This document shows, in pieces, positions 9,312 through 16,923 of a stretch of DNA of 53,553 nt (its first letter is position 1; the number at the start of each line of letters is the position of its first letter). A program made the translations under genes and the position numbers. The notes beneath the pieces were generated by a model. The model was not told where the DNA came from. It saw only the letters and a list, made by a program, of their open reading frames with translations, and made no database searches. Source of the stretch: Nitrospirota bacterium (GTDB taxonomy: Bacteria; Nitrospirota; Leptospirillia; Leptospirillales; Leptospirillaceae); assembly GCA_027314645.1 (NCBI GenBank), contig DAHVAL010000012.1:1-53553 (forward strand), in the 5' to 3' direction.

Positions 9312-9820
9312 TTCTTTCACCGGCAAATCGTGACCGGGAAGCCGCGGTGAAGTACGTCCAGCGATATTTTCTCCCAAGCTCGGCCTTGTTGGGCATGCTT
9401 GGGATGATCGGGGTCTTCCTTTTGTCCTCGGTGGAGTGGCAGCGGCATACTCTCACGATTCCGGCCTTTACGAGGGAGATGACCATCGGGCTCATGGGTG
9501 CGCTTCTGTCTTTGCTCCATGCCCGCTATCAATATTTTTTGTTCGAACATTTTCCGGGTCACTATCGGGGCCTGCTCGAGCGAGCGGATCGCTTTTCCCT
9601 CGACCGGCCCGCTCCCGTCCGGCATCCCCGGAGAACTCTTGTGATGTGGGCTTATGCGGGGGGAACGATCCTTTACGGGGTGGCCATCTGGTTCCTCCAC
9701 GAGGGGGTCTCCTGGATCGGGATCGTGTCGTTTGCATTGTCGGGATTTTTTATCACACGCGCGGTGTTTTGGAAGCGCGTGGTGGATGAGCAGGCCATCA
9801 CGGGAAGAGGAGCCCGATGA
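9308..9820 (+). CDS. Small integral membrane protein of unknown function in the cobalamin operon
   Basis: I do not recognise this 170-aa protein. It has four hydrophobic stretches, at about residues 24-44, 58-75, 110-130 and 134-154, with basic loops (HPRRTL between helices 2 and 3), and no signal peptide cleavage site or cofactor motif. It is sandwiched between cobI and cobM with ATGA overlaps on both sides, so it is translated together with them. Possible roles are cobalt or precursor transport, or membrane anchoring of the pathway, but nothing in the sequence decides this. Confidence 0.82.
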   Translation: MILSPANRDREAAVKYVQRYFLPSSALLGMLGMIGVFLLSSVEWQRHTLTIPAFTREMTIGLMGALLSLLHARYQYFLFEHFPGHYRGLLERADRFSLDRPAPVRHPRRTLVMWAYAGGTILYGVAIWFLHEGVSWIGIVSFALSGFFITRAVFWKRVVDEQAITGRGAR

Positions 9821-10629
9821 ACCGTAAAAACCGAGACACCAGACGCGGGTGCGTCTATTTCATCGGGGCCGGGCCGGGGGATCCGGACCTGTTGACGGTC
9901 CGCGCATCAAGGATCCTGTCCCAGGCGGACAGGATCATCTATGCGGGCAGTCTTGTTCCCGAGGAGGCCCTTCATGATCTCAACAGCCGCGGTCTCTGGA
10001 TCGATTCATCGGGTTTGACGCGGGAGGAGATTGTGTTCCACCTTGTCGAGGGGGTGGAAAAACATGAGATTGTGGTCCGTCTGGCCTCGGGGGATCCGTC
10101 GATTTTCGGGGCGATGGCTGAAATGACCACCGAACTCGATGGCCGGAATATCCCTTGGGAGGTGGTGCCCGGCGTCTCTTCAGTGTTTGCTGCCGCGGCC
10201 GCTCTTCGTATGGAGCTCACGCTCCCTGAGGTCAGCCAGACGGTCATCTTGACCCGAACGGCGGGACGGACTCCCATGCCGCAGGGAGAAGAAATCGCCG
10301 CGCTCGCCGCTCACGGAGCCACGTTGGTCATTTTCTTGTCAATCGACCGCATCGAAGAGCTTACGGAGCGTCTCATGACCGTCCGTCCCCCCTCGACGCC
10401 CGTGGCCGTCGTCGCCCGGGCCAGTTGGGACAACGAGATCATCTGCCAGGGAACCCTGGAAACGATCGCAAAGGAGGTGCGCAAGGCAAAGATCGTGCGC
10501 CAAGCCCTCCTGATTCTGGGGGAGGTGCTCGACCCCGCTCTGAGGAAAAAAGCCCGAAGCCGCCTTTATGCCGCCGATTTTTCCCATGGATTCAGAGAGG
10601 GAACCGATCCCGGTCCAACGTCATCCTGA
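9817..10629 (+). CDS. cobM: Precorrin-4 / cobalt-precorrin-4 C11-methyltransferase
   Basis: Methylates C11 of the corrin precursor using SAM. The 270-aa protein carries the methylase landmarks YFIGAGPGDPDLLTVRA, YAGSLVP, RLASGDPSIFGAM and VVPGVSSVFAAAAAL, and the CbiF/CobM-typical SQTVILTR. Linked to the membrane protein upstream by a four-base overlap. The cluster ends here; the remaining cobalamin genes resume at 12161. Confidence 0.94.
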   Translation: MNRKNRDTRRGCVYFIGAGPGDPDLLTVRASRILSQADRIIYAGSLVPEEALHDLNSRGLWIDSSGLTREEIVFHLVEGVEKHEIVVRLASGDPSIFGAMAEMTTELDGRNIPWEVVPGVSSVFAAAAALRMELTLPEVSQTVILTRTAGRTPMPQGEEIAALAAHGATLVIFLSIDRIEELTERLMTVRPPSTPVAVVARASWDNEIICQGTLETIAKEVRKAKIVRQALLILGEVLDPALRKKARSRLYAADFSHGFREGTDPGPTSS

Positions 10630-10873
10630 TTTTTGGACATGTTCTCCGCCCTTCGATGGGTCCTTGGCAATGATGCATTTTTGAACGGCCAAGGTTTCTT
10701 TTGGGAAACATTTCCCCGCCCCGATCTCCCTTCCAAGATATGTGAAATCCCATTGAAAGATTGGATTTTTTCCATTTTCGCGAGGATGGCACGGTTTGTG
10801 CTCTCTTACTCTTTTTGCTTTTGGGCAAGAATCATTTTTCCGCGGATTGACTCCTTGCGGTAAAGGACCTGAT

Positions 10874-11716
10874 GTGCGCCTTCCCCTTTCGAAACTTCGT
10901 GACCTCGTGACCGATTTTAACGCCTTGGCCGATGATGCCAACTGGAACCGCTTCAAAAGCCTCCCCTGGAAGGACATAAAGCCCGACCTTCTGACCCAGG
11001 GCCAGAAAGAGGCCATCATCTTCGTCACCCATGTGGAGGATTACACCCCCGGGTACTGCGCGGAATACCAGGCGCTTTTTCCGGTCAATGCCCCGTCCAG
11101 GGACGAGGCCATGCACAATCGGGAGCTCTTTCATTTCGTCTCCCGCTGGGGCCTGGAAGAAGACCGGCATGCCCAGTCGCTCGCCCTCTACCAGGTGAAG
11201 GCGGGAATCGAATCGGATTGGGACACCCTGTCTGCACAAATGATTGTCGAGAGTCAAAAGGAATTTGCCGTGGGATATCGCAGTCTCCTTCAGGTGTGTA
11301 CTTATGCCTTTCTCCAGGAGAAAGCCACGCAGCTTTATTATCAGAGTTTTGCACGAAACGTGTCCGAACCCGTATTGATCAAACTTCTCCATTATCTCAC
11401 CCGGGACGAATCCCGCCATTTTATCTTTTTTTCCAAGGTGGTGGGGGCCTATTTCGATTGTTTCGGACTTGATTGTCTTTCAGAAGTCGAAGAGGTTGCC
11501 GTAAATTACCGGATGCCCCTTCACAACACCATGTTGGATTACCGGAGACGCGCGATTCGAATGGCCCGGGAAGCCCCCGGCTATGACCGCGCCATTCCTT
11601 TGAAAATCCTTTTCCGCTTTCTTGAGCAGATCGCCATCCGCCATCTTGAATGGAGAGAGAGCATCAACGCCTCCATCGACCGTATGGCGGGTCGCCTCCG
11701 GCTCTCCCTTCCCTGA
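10874..11716 (+). CDS. Acyl-ACP desaturase (ferritin-like diiron)
   Basis: Introduces a double bond into acyl-ACP using O2 and ferredoxin-type electrons. The 280-aa product shows the two diiron E-x-x-H-type motifs of the family, EEDRHAQ around residue 94 and DESRHFIFF around residue 177. The GTG at 10874 was chosen because AAAGGA lies 6 bases upstream; the open frame extends 26 codons further without conservation. It lies alone between the two cobalamin clusters. Alternative ferritin-like oxidases are possible but the spacing fits acyl-ACP desaturases. It implies oxygen-dependent control of membrane unsaturation. Confidence 0.82.
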   Translation: MRLPLSKLRDLVTDFNALADDANWNRFKSLPWKDIKPDLLTQGQKEAIIFVTHVEDYTPGYCAEYQALFPVNAPSRDEAMHNRELFHFVSRWGLEEDRHAQSLALYQVKAGIESDWDTLSAQMIVESQKEFAVGYRSLLQVCTYAFLQEKATQLYYQSFARNVSEPVLIKLLHYLTRDESRHFIFFSKVVGAYFDCFGLDCLSEVEEVAVNYRMPLHNTMLDYRRRAIRMAREAPGYDRAIPLKILFRFLEQIAIRHLEWRESINASIDRMAGRLRLSLP

Positions 11717-12160
11717 GGGATCCCCCGAGGATTCCCCCCTCAAAGGCTCCCATTCGCACCGTTTCCTCCTGTTTTTGCCAATTTTTGTGAGATATGACAT
11801 CCGGATCAGGATCTGGTCAAGGAAAATCCGAATCGAAAATGTCTTAGATTTCTTTTATGTGTAAGTGTCTGATTTTGCGAGAGATATTTTAATGATATTT
11901 TTTGAGCCCATATGTGGAAAACCTGTGGGGAATGTTGTGGAGGAGGTTTCCTAAGTAATGAAGAGGATACGGAGGCGAACATTTTGCCCATAAATTGATC
12001 ATTCCGCTGGGGGGATCGGAGGGCGTCGGATTCCGTCTTTGGGAAGGGAACCACCGAAAAATCGGGCGGAATTTTTCCTCTTGAACTGATCCCAAGGAAA
12101 AAAGGAAGATAGGTTTATGTGAGATTTTCCTTAGATCATTTGCGAAAGGCGTGGATTACG
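11717..12160. other. Intergenic region upstream of cobQ, AT-richer than surroundings
   Basis: No credible gene. The segment 11780-12000 is visibly richer in A/T than its neighbours and holds a tandem GATATTTT (11883-11890 and 11894-11901) and three TGTGG repeats (separate entry). I looked for a cobalamin riboswitch B12 box and did not find one. It probably contains the cobQ promoter, but no clear -35/-10 pair stands out. Confidence 0.6.
11913..11940 (+). repeat. Three helically phased TGTGG direct repeats
   Basis: TGTGG starts at 11913, 11924 and 11936, i.e. 11 and 12 bases apart, so all three face the same side of the helix. The first unit, TGTGGAAAA, is close to a reversed DnaA box. Likely a protein-binding array; the protein is unknown. 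Confidence 0.4.
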
Positions 12161-13717
12161 ATGTCTGCGTTAAGAAGGATGGTGCTGGGCACGGGGTCGG
12201 GGGTGGGCAAGTCTCTGACGGTGGCAGGAATTTGCAGGGCGGCCGCCCGGATGGGTTTGCGGGTGAAACCCTTCAAGTCCCAAAATATGTCCAACAATTC
12301 GGCCGTCCTTCCTGGGGGAGGGGAAATCGCGAGGGCTCAGATGATGCAGGCGCGCGCCGCCCGCGTTTCCCCCGAAGCCGCCATGAATCCCATCCTGCTC
12401 AAGCCGATGGGGGATTCGAAGTGTCAGGTCATCTTCATGGGCCATCCGTTAGGCATCTACACCATCGCGGAATACAGGGATTTAAAACAGGAGCTTTTCC
12501 CGAAGGTGTGCGGTCTTTTTGAGGAGTTGGCCGCGGATTGCGATCTGGTCGTCCTTGAAGGCGCAGGTTCGCCCGCCGAAATCAATCTTCTGGAGGAGGA
12601 CATCGCCAATACGAGGATGGCTCGGGCCGTTGGGGCCTCGGCCCTCCTTCTGGGAGATATCGAGCAGGGGGGAGTGTTTGCCTCTCTTTTTGGAACCCTC
12701 GCTCTTCTTCCTGAACAGGACCGTCGTGTGATCCGTTGGTTGGCCATCAACAAATTCAGGGGCGATGCCTCTCTCCTCGAGACGGGAACCGCGGCGATGA
12801 CAGCCATGACGGGAATTCCGATGTTGGGGGTCATGAATCATTTGGGCCCTTTTTCTCTTCCCGACGAAGATTCCTATCGAATGCGCGTCTCCGTTTCGGA
12901 AGGCGGGAGTCCGCCCCTCCTGAAAATTGGCGTCCTGTCCTGGCCCCATTTGTCGAACAAATCGGACCTCGACCCATTGTTGAATGATCGGGGCATCGAG
13001 GTTCGATTCCTTCCGCTTTCGACCGAACCTCCCGAGCCTGTGGATGGAATCATTCTTCCCGGGACGAGGCGGACCATGGAGGACCTTGCGGCCTTTTACG
13101 ATTCTCCCCTCTATCCGTGGTTTTCGGCCCATGCCCGCTCCGGGAAGGCCGTCGTGGGGATTTGCGGGGGGTACCAGATGATGGGGCGGGACATTTCCGA
13201 TCCGGAATGCGTTGAGTCGAATCGGCGATGGATGCCCGGGTTAGGGCTCCTTCCGCTTTCGGTCCAGTTTGTGCGCGAAAAAATATCCCGGCCGGTCTTG
13301 GCGAAGATCCTCCGGTCTCCTTTTCCCAGGGAGGAGGAGATGGCGGGGAGAATGATGGAGGGATACGAAATCCGCCATGGACGCCAGGAGGTGGACGGGA
13401 TGAGGCTTTTCGATCTTTACGATCCCTCCGGAACATCGTTGGGGCAGGAAGGGGCGATGGCAGACAACGGAGCGCTCCATTTCGGATCCCCCATCCACGG
13501 CCTCTTTGAGAGCACGCTCTTTCGTCGGGCTTTTTACCGGGCCCTTCGTCCGGAGGGGGTTCCCGAGCCCTATTTGACGGATCCGGTTACCTTGCTGGAG
13601 GCGGAAATCGACCGGATTGCCGATGAGGTAGAATCCTCTCTCAATCTTTCTTCTTTCCTCTGCCCGGAACCCTCAGAGGTACGCTCGGGGGATCTCGGTC
13701 ACCCTCATGCGCCCTGA
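12161..13717 (+). CDS. cobQ: Cobyric acid synthase
   Basis: Glutamine- and ATP-dependent amidation of four side chains of adenosylcobyrinate a,c-diamide. The 518-aa protein has an N-terminal ATPase domain with P-loop GTGSGVGKS and KPFKSQNMSNNS, then a class-I glutamine amidotransferase domain with the nucleophile in GICGGYQMMG (about residue 332). The ATG at 12161 puts the P-loop at the usual distance from the N-terminus; the GTG at 12119 is possible. The 3' end overlaps cbiB by 11 bases. Confidence 0.95.
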   Translation: MSALRRMVLGTGSGVGKSLTVAGICRAAARMGLRVKPFKSQNMSNNSAVLPGGGEIARAQMMQARAARVSPEAAMNPILLKPMGDSKCQVIFMGHPLGIYTIAEYRDLKQELFPKVCGLFEELAADCDLVVLEGAGSPAEINLLEEDIANTRMARAVGASALLLGDIEQGGVFASLFGTLALLPEQDRRVIRWLAINKFRGDASLLETGTAAMTAMTGIPMLGVMNHLGPFSLPDEDSYRMRVSVSEGGSPPLLKIGVLSWPHLSNKSDLDPLLNDRGIEVRFLPLSTEPPEPVDGIILPGTRRTMEDLAAFYDSPLYPWFSAHARSGKAVVGICGGYQMMGRDISDPECVESNRRWMPGLGLLPLSVQFVREKISRPVLAKILRSPFPREEEMAGRMMEGYEIRHGRQEVDGMRLFDLYDPSGTSLGQEGAMADNGALHFGSPIHGLFESTLFRRAFYRALRPEGVPEPYLTDPVTLLEAEIDRIADEVESSLNLSSFLCPEPSEVRSGDLGHPHAP

Positions 13718-14714
13718 TCTTCTTCATTTCGCGCCATTGGCCCTGACGGCTCTCCTCATCGATCTTTTCACGGGGGAGAGGCTGTTTTTCCTTCACCCGG
13801 TCCCATTGATGGGCCGGATGATCCAGTGGATCGAACGATTCATCCGGAAAAACATTCCCTCCCCATGGTTTAAGCCGGCTGGCGCCGTTCTCTCCTTGTC
13901 AGTGTGCGGCCTCTTCGGAGGAGGGAGCTGGCTTGTCCTTTCCCTGGTCCAGCAGGAAGGGGGGACGCTGCTGCGGGAGGGCCTTGAAGTGTATTGGGCG
14001 ACCCAGCTCTTGGCCGCGCGAAGCCTCTACGACCATGTCCATGATGTGGCCCATCCTCTGGGATCCGGGGATCTTTCAGGAGCACGTGTCGCCCTCTCGC
14101 GCATCGTTGGGCGAGATACGGACGGTTTGGGGAAGGAAGGCATTGCCCGCGGCGCGCTTGAAAGTCTCTGGGAAAACACCAATGATGCGCTGGTGGCGCC
14201 TCTGTTTTATCTTCTCCTTGGGGGCGTCCCGCTTCTCATGGTCTATAAGGCGTCAAGCACGCTGGACTCCATGGTGGGCTACAAAAACGAACGCTACCGT
14301 GATCTCGGTTGGGCGAGCGCACGCACCGACGATCTTCTCGCATGGGTTCCGGCCAGACTCACCTTCACTCTGATGTTCCTCTTTCTTCTCCCGTTTGTCC
14401 CTCCGCAACAGGAGGGACAGCCCCGCATTGCGGGAAAGAATTCTGTCCTCTCCACGGCGCTGAGGTTCCGCCGTGCCCATCCCAGTCCGAACAGCGGGTA
14501 TCCGATCGCGGCCTTTTCCGCCATACGGGGCATCCGATTGGGCGGAGGGGCCTTTTACTTCGGCCGGTGGGTTGACAAGCCCTTCATCGGGTCGGGTCCG
14601 GATCCCGACGCGCCCGATCTTGAGGCCGGACTCCGGATCTATCGCATGTTTCTCTTCTCATTGGTGGTATCGCTGGCCCTTCTTTGCTTGATCCGGTGGA
14701 GCCTCTTCCGGTGA
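13707..14714 (+). CDS. cbiB: Adenosylcobinamide-phosphate synthase CbiB
   Basis: Membrane enzyme that attaches aminopropanol (phosphate) to adenosylcobyric acid. The 335-aa product shows family marks HPVPLMGRMI near residue 30, the conserved ESLWENTNDALVAPLFY around residue 153, KASSTLDSMVGYKNERY and several membrane segments. Overlaps both neighbours (cobQ and the CobD-like gene), so the three are one translational unit. Confidence 0.93.
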   Translation: MRPDLLHFAPLALTALLIDLFTGERLFFLHPVPLMGRMIQWIERFIRKNIPSPWFKPAGAVLSLSVCGLFGGGSWLVLSLVQQEGGTLLREGLEVYWATQLLAARSLYDHVHDVAHPLGSGDLSGARVALSRIVGRDTDGLGKEGIARGALESLWENTNDALVAPLFYLLLGGVPLLMVYKASSTLDSMVGYKNERYRDLGWASARTDDLLAWVPARLTFTLMFLFLLPFVPPQQEGQPRIAGKNSVLSTALRFRRAHPSPNSGYPIAAFSAIRGIRLGGGAFYFGRWVDKPFIGSGPDPDAPDLEAGLRIYRMFLFSLVVSLALLCLIRWSLFR

Positions 14715-15820
14715 GCGGGGGGGCGGACACGACCCATTGGGACCATGGAGGGCCTGAGCCGGGCGACCGGATTCGCCTGGACATCGACGCCAGCACGACG
14801 GTCAACCCCTTCCTGTCCCAGGACCTCCGAAGGTGCCTGGAAGGATCGATTCTGGAGTCCCGCAGCTATCCCGACCCATGGGCAACGGATTGCCGGAAGG
14901 TGATCGGCGGGCGTCATTCCCTCCCTCCTGAAAACATTGTCGTGGGGCCGGGGGCCACCATGCTCCTCTACCAGCTGCTGCAGGATGAGGCCTTCGGGCG
15001 GCTGATTCTTTCCGAACCCGTGTTTTCGGAATATGCCCGGGGAGGACTCGGGACCGGAAAGAAAATTCTCAGGGTGCCCCCCGGATTGGATTTACCCTTG
15101 GGGAATGGAGAATCTCTGCGATGGGGCATCGATCTTTTGAGCCTCGCCCCCGGCGTCCGCTCCGGAGACCTTCTCGTCCTTGTGAATCCGGTCAATCCCA
15201 CCGGACAGGAATTCAGGGAGCAGGACATTTCGAAGCTTCTGCACACGATTCGAAAGGAGGGCGGATGCCTTCTGGTGGATGAATCCTTCCAGGATTTCAT
15301 CGACAACCGGTCGTCGGTCCTGTCTCTTGCCGGAACGGACGGATTGATCGTCCTTCGTTCCTTCACAAAGGTGAGCGGGCTTCCCGGCATTCGGGCAGGA
15401 TTTTTGGCCGGTCCCGAAGGTCTTGTGTCCCGGGTCCGTGCCAGAATGGGGCCCTGGAGCCTGGGACAGTCGGAACAGAGACTGATCCGATGGGCGGTCG
15501 AAAGAAGGAACGCGTGTGAATTCGGATGGAGAGAATCTGAAAAGACGCGGCTTTTTTCATCGCTCGGAAATCTTGGGGTTCCCTGTGTCCGTGGAGAGGG
15601 GCCGATGATCCTTGCCCGGCCCGGGTGGAGCGAGGAACGGGCCCGGGGGATCAAATCGCGCCTCTTGGAGAAGGGAGTCCGGATCCGTTTGGCGGAAGGA
15701 TTCGGTCCTTCCGAGGGGGCGACTCTGGTGCGCTTCGGGTTCGAGGCTTTTTCCCGCCAGGAGGACTTTCTTGGGCACCTCGCCGAGTTTGTCAAAGGAC
15801 CTGGGGGTTCAGGTTCCTGA
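14711..15820 (+). CDS. cobD: Threonine-phosphate decarboxylase-like PLP enzyme (CobD/CobC)
   Basis: Fold-type I PLP enzyme of 369 aa, expected to make (R)-1-amino-2-propanol phosphate from threonine phosphate for the cobalamin nucleotide loop. Visible: the N-terminal DASTTVNPF (the 'S-x-NxNPxG' position of CobD), NPVNPTGQEF, DESFQDF and the PLP lysine in SFTKVSGLPGIRAG. The GTG at 14711 overlaps the cbiB stop (GTGA); a TTG nine codons earlier is possible. Histidinol-phosphate aminotransferase is a related alternative but position after cbiB supports CobD. Confidence 0.88.
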   Translation: MSGGADTTHWDHGGPEPGDRIRLDIDASTTVNPFLSQDLRRCLEGSILESRSYPDPWATDCRKVIGGRHSLPPENIVVGPGATMLLYQLLQDEAFGRLILSEPVFSEYARGGLGTGKKILRVPPGLDLPLGNGESLRWGIDLLSLAPGVRSGDLLVLVNPVNPTGQEFREQDISKLLHTIRKEGGCLLVDESFQDFIDNRSSVLSLAGTDGLIVLRSFTKVSGLPGIRAGFLAGPEGLVSRVRARMGPWSLGQSEQRLIRWAVERRNACEFGWRESEKTRLFSSLGNLGVPCVRGEGPMILARPGWSEERARGIKSRLLEKGVRIRLAEGFGPSEGATLVRFGFEAFSRQEDFLGHLAEFVKGPGGSGS

Positions 15821-15850
15821 ACGGCCCGGAATGAAAAAAATTAAAAACTC

Positions 15851-15882
15851 TTGAAAACAGCGTTCAAATAGATCAGTATAAA
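15851..15882 (+). promoter_or_regulatory. Weak candidate promoter for HTH protein
   Basis: TTGAAA (15851-15856) and TATAAA (15877-15882) lie in an A/T-rich patch, but the spacing is 20 bases, longer than ideal. Confidence 0.25.
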
Positions 15883-15952
15883 AATAAGGGTCGAGTCGAA
15901 AGACATCGTTCCGTTCTGTGAACCATCGAACTCAGAAATTCAGGAGGAGGAC

Positions 15953-16150
15953 ATGGAAGAAGGAAAGTACCAGAAACTCCTGACGGTCCGTGAGGTGGCA
16001 GAAGTCTTGGGAGTTTCCCAGGTGACCATTCGAACGTGGGACCGCATGGGAAAGATCCGAACCATCCGCACTCCAGGCAATCATCGGCGGATTCCGGAAG
16101 GGGAGTTGAACCGGTTGCTGAATCCGTCGGAAGAAGGAGCCACTGTCTAA
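15953..16150 (+). CDS. Small MerR/excisionase-type helix-turn-helix protein
   Basis: A 65-aa DNA-binding protein consisting of little more than a MerR-like winged helix: LLTVREVAEVLGVSQVTIRTWDRMG, then GNHRRIPEGELNRLL. Shine-Dalgarno AGGAGGAG 4-11 bases before the ATG is very strong. Similar to BldC-type or excisionase-family single-domain regulators; no effector domain. It is followed by a strong terminator, so it is monocistronic. Confidence 0.85.
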   Translation: MEEGKYQKLLTVREVAEVLGVSQVTIRTWDRMGKIRTIRTPGNHRRIPEGELNRLLNPSEEGATV

Positions 16151-16232
16151 CTAAGCCCAAGATCGATCGAACGGTGTTCCCTTATCCGGAAGCAAGGATA
16201 GAATCCCGGTTAGATTCATTTTGTGCTTTTTA

Positions 16233-16264
16233 GGGGAAAGCCCTATGGGCTTTCCCCTTTTTTT
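16233..16264 (+). terminator. Rho-independent terminator
   Basis: GGGGAAAGCCC (16233-16243), loop TAT, GGGCTTTCCCC (16247-16257), followed by seven T. A perfect 11-bp stem and T tract. Confidence 0.93.
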
Positions 16265-16357
16265 GATCTTTTGGAGAGGACGTGTCCGGCGGAGGGACCC
16301 ACGTGGGCGATCGCGTGAATCCTCCTCCCTCTCCGGGGTGCCAGTGGGTGGCCGGGA

Positions 16358-16387
16358 TTGTCACGAAAGGGGAGAATGGTGTATGAT
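16358..16387 (+). promoter_or_regulatory. Candidate promoter for tRNA-Pro(CGG)
   Basis: TTGTCA (16358-16363), 18-base spacer, TATGAT (16382-16387); about 45 bases of 5' leader before the mature tRNA. Confidence 0.6.
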
Positions 16388-16439
16388 GAACCCGTTCTCT
16401 TGCGTTCCGTGGAATCGATCCTCTGGCCAGGAACATTGT

Positions 16440-16516
16440 CGGGGCGTGGCGCAGCCTGGTAGCGCACACCGTTCGGGACGGTGGGGTCGAAGGTTCAAAT
16501 CCTTTCGCCCCGACCA
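16440..16516 (+). tRNA. tRNA-Pro (anticodon CGG)
   Basis: 77 bases including an encoded CCA. The acceptor stem CGGGGCG pairs with CGCCCCG, the D stem is GCGC/GCGC, the anticodon stem CACCG/CGGTG encloses loop TTCGGGA (anticodon CGG), and the T arm is GAAGG-TTCAAAT-CCTTT. All arms fold without mispairs apart from one G-T at the end of the T stem. Confidence 0.95.
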
Positions 16517-16611
16517 AAATTATATTCCAGTCATCTCGGCCAGCAAGTCCCGTTCCTGGCCTCCTTGAAGATGTTTCCGGATCCTCAACCATTTATTAAT
16601 GCCATTTTTCC

Positions 16612-16923
16612 ATGAACGAAAGCGCCATTCGCATAAGGGTGACTGGACATGTGCAGGGAGTCGGGTTCCGTGCCTATGTCAAGGCCCGGGCCGACGAAAG
16701 AAGCATTCGGGGATGGGTGTGCAACCATACGGACGGGTCCGTCCATGTGCTTTCCATTCTCCCGGAAGAGGGGGTGGATTCCTGGATTGAGATCATTCGA
16801 ACCGGGCCGGCTAGATCGGTCGTCGAGGCGCTGGAGGTCTGGCAGGCGTCTCCCGAGGAGACCGGAAGGGTGAGGGCGGATGAGGGGATCCAGGAATTCA
16901 GGATCGAAAGGACGTGGGAATGA
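16612..16923 (+). CDS. acyP: Acylphosphatase
   Basis: Hydrolyses acyl phosphates. The 103-aa protein matches the family in length and has the catalytic pair Arg20 (VQGVGFRAYV) and Asn38 (GWVCNHTDGSV). No clear Shine-Dalgarno precedes the ATG; the upstream sequence is T-rich. The stop overlaps the start of the sigma factor gene by three bases, so the two are coupled. Confidence 0.93.
   Translation: MNESAIRIRVTGHVQGVGFRAYVKARADERSIRGWVCNHTDGSVHVLSILPEEGVDSWIEIIRTGPARSVVEALEVWQASPEETGRVRADEGIQEFRIERTWE

Noticed and set aside
10592-10828. Several short - strand frames in the gap between cobM and the desaturase.
   Set aside because: None has a Shine-Dalgarno or recognisable product, and they run into cobM antisense.
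11880-12000. Possible replication origin, because of AT-richness and a DnaA-box-like TGTGGAAAA.
   Set aside because: Only one near-match to a DnaA box, and no dnaA, dnaN, gidA or similar genes nearby.
15953-16150. Phage excisionase next to a tRNA as evidence of an integrated element.
   Set aside because: No integrase, no repeated tRNA 3' end (att site) and no other phage genes are present; the neighbours are housekeeping genes.
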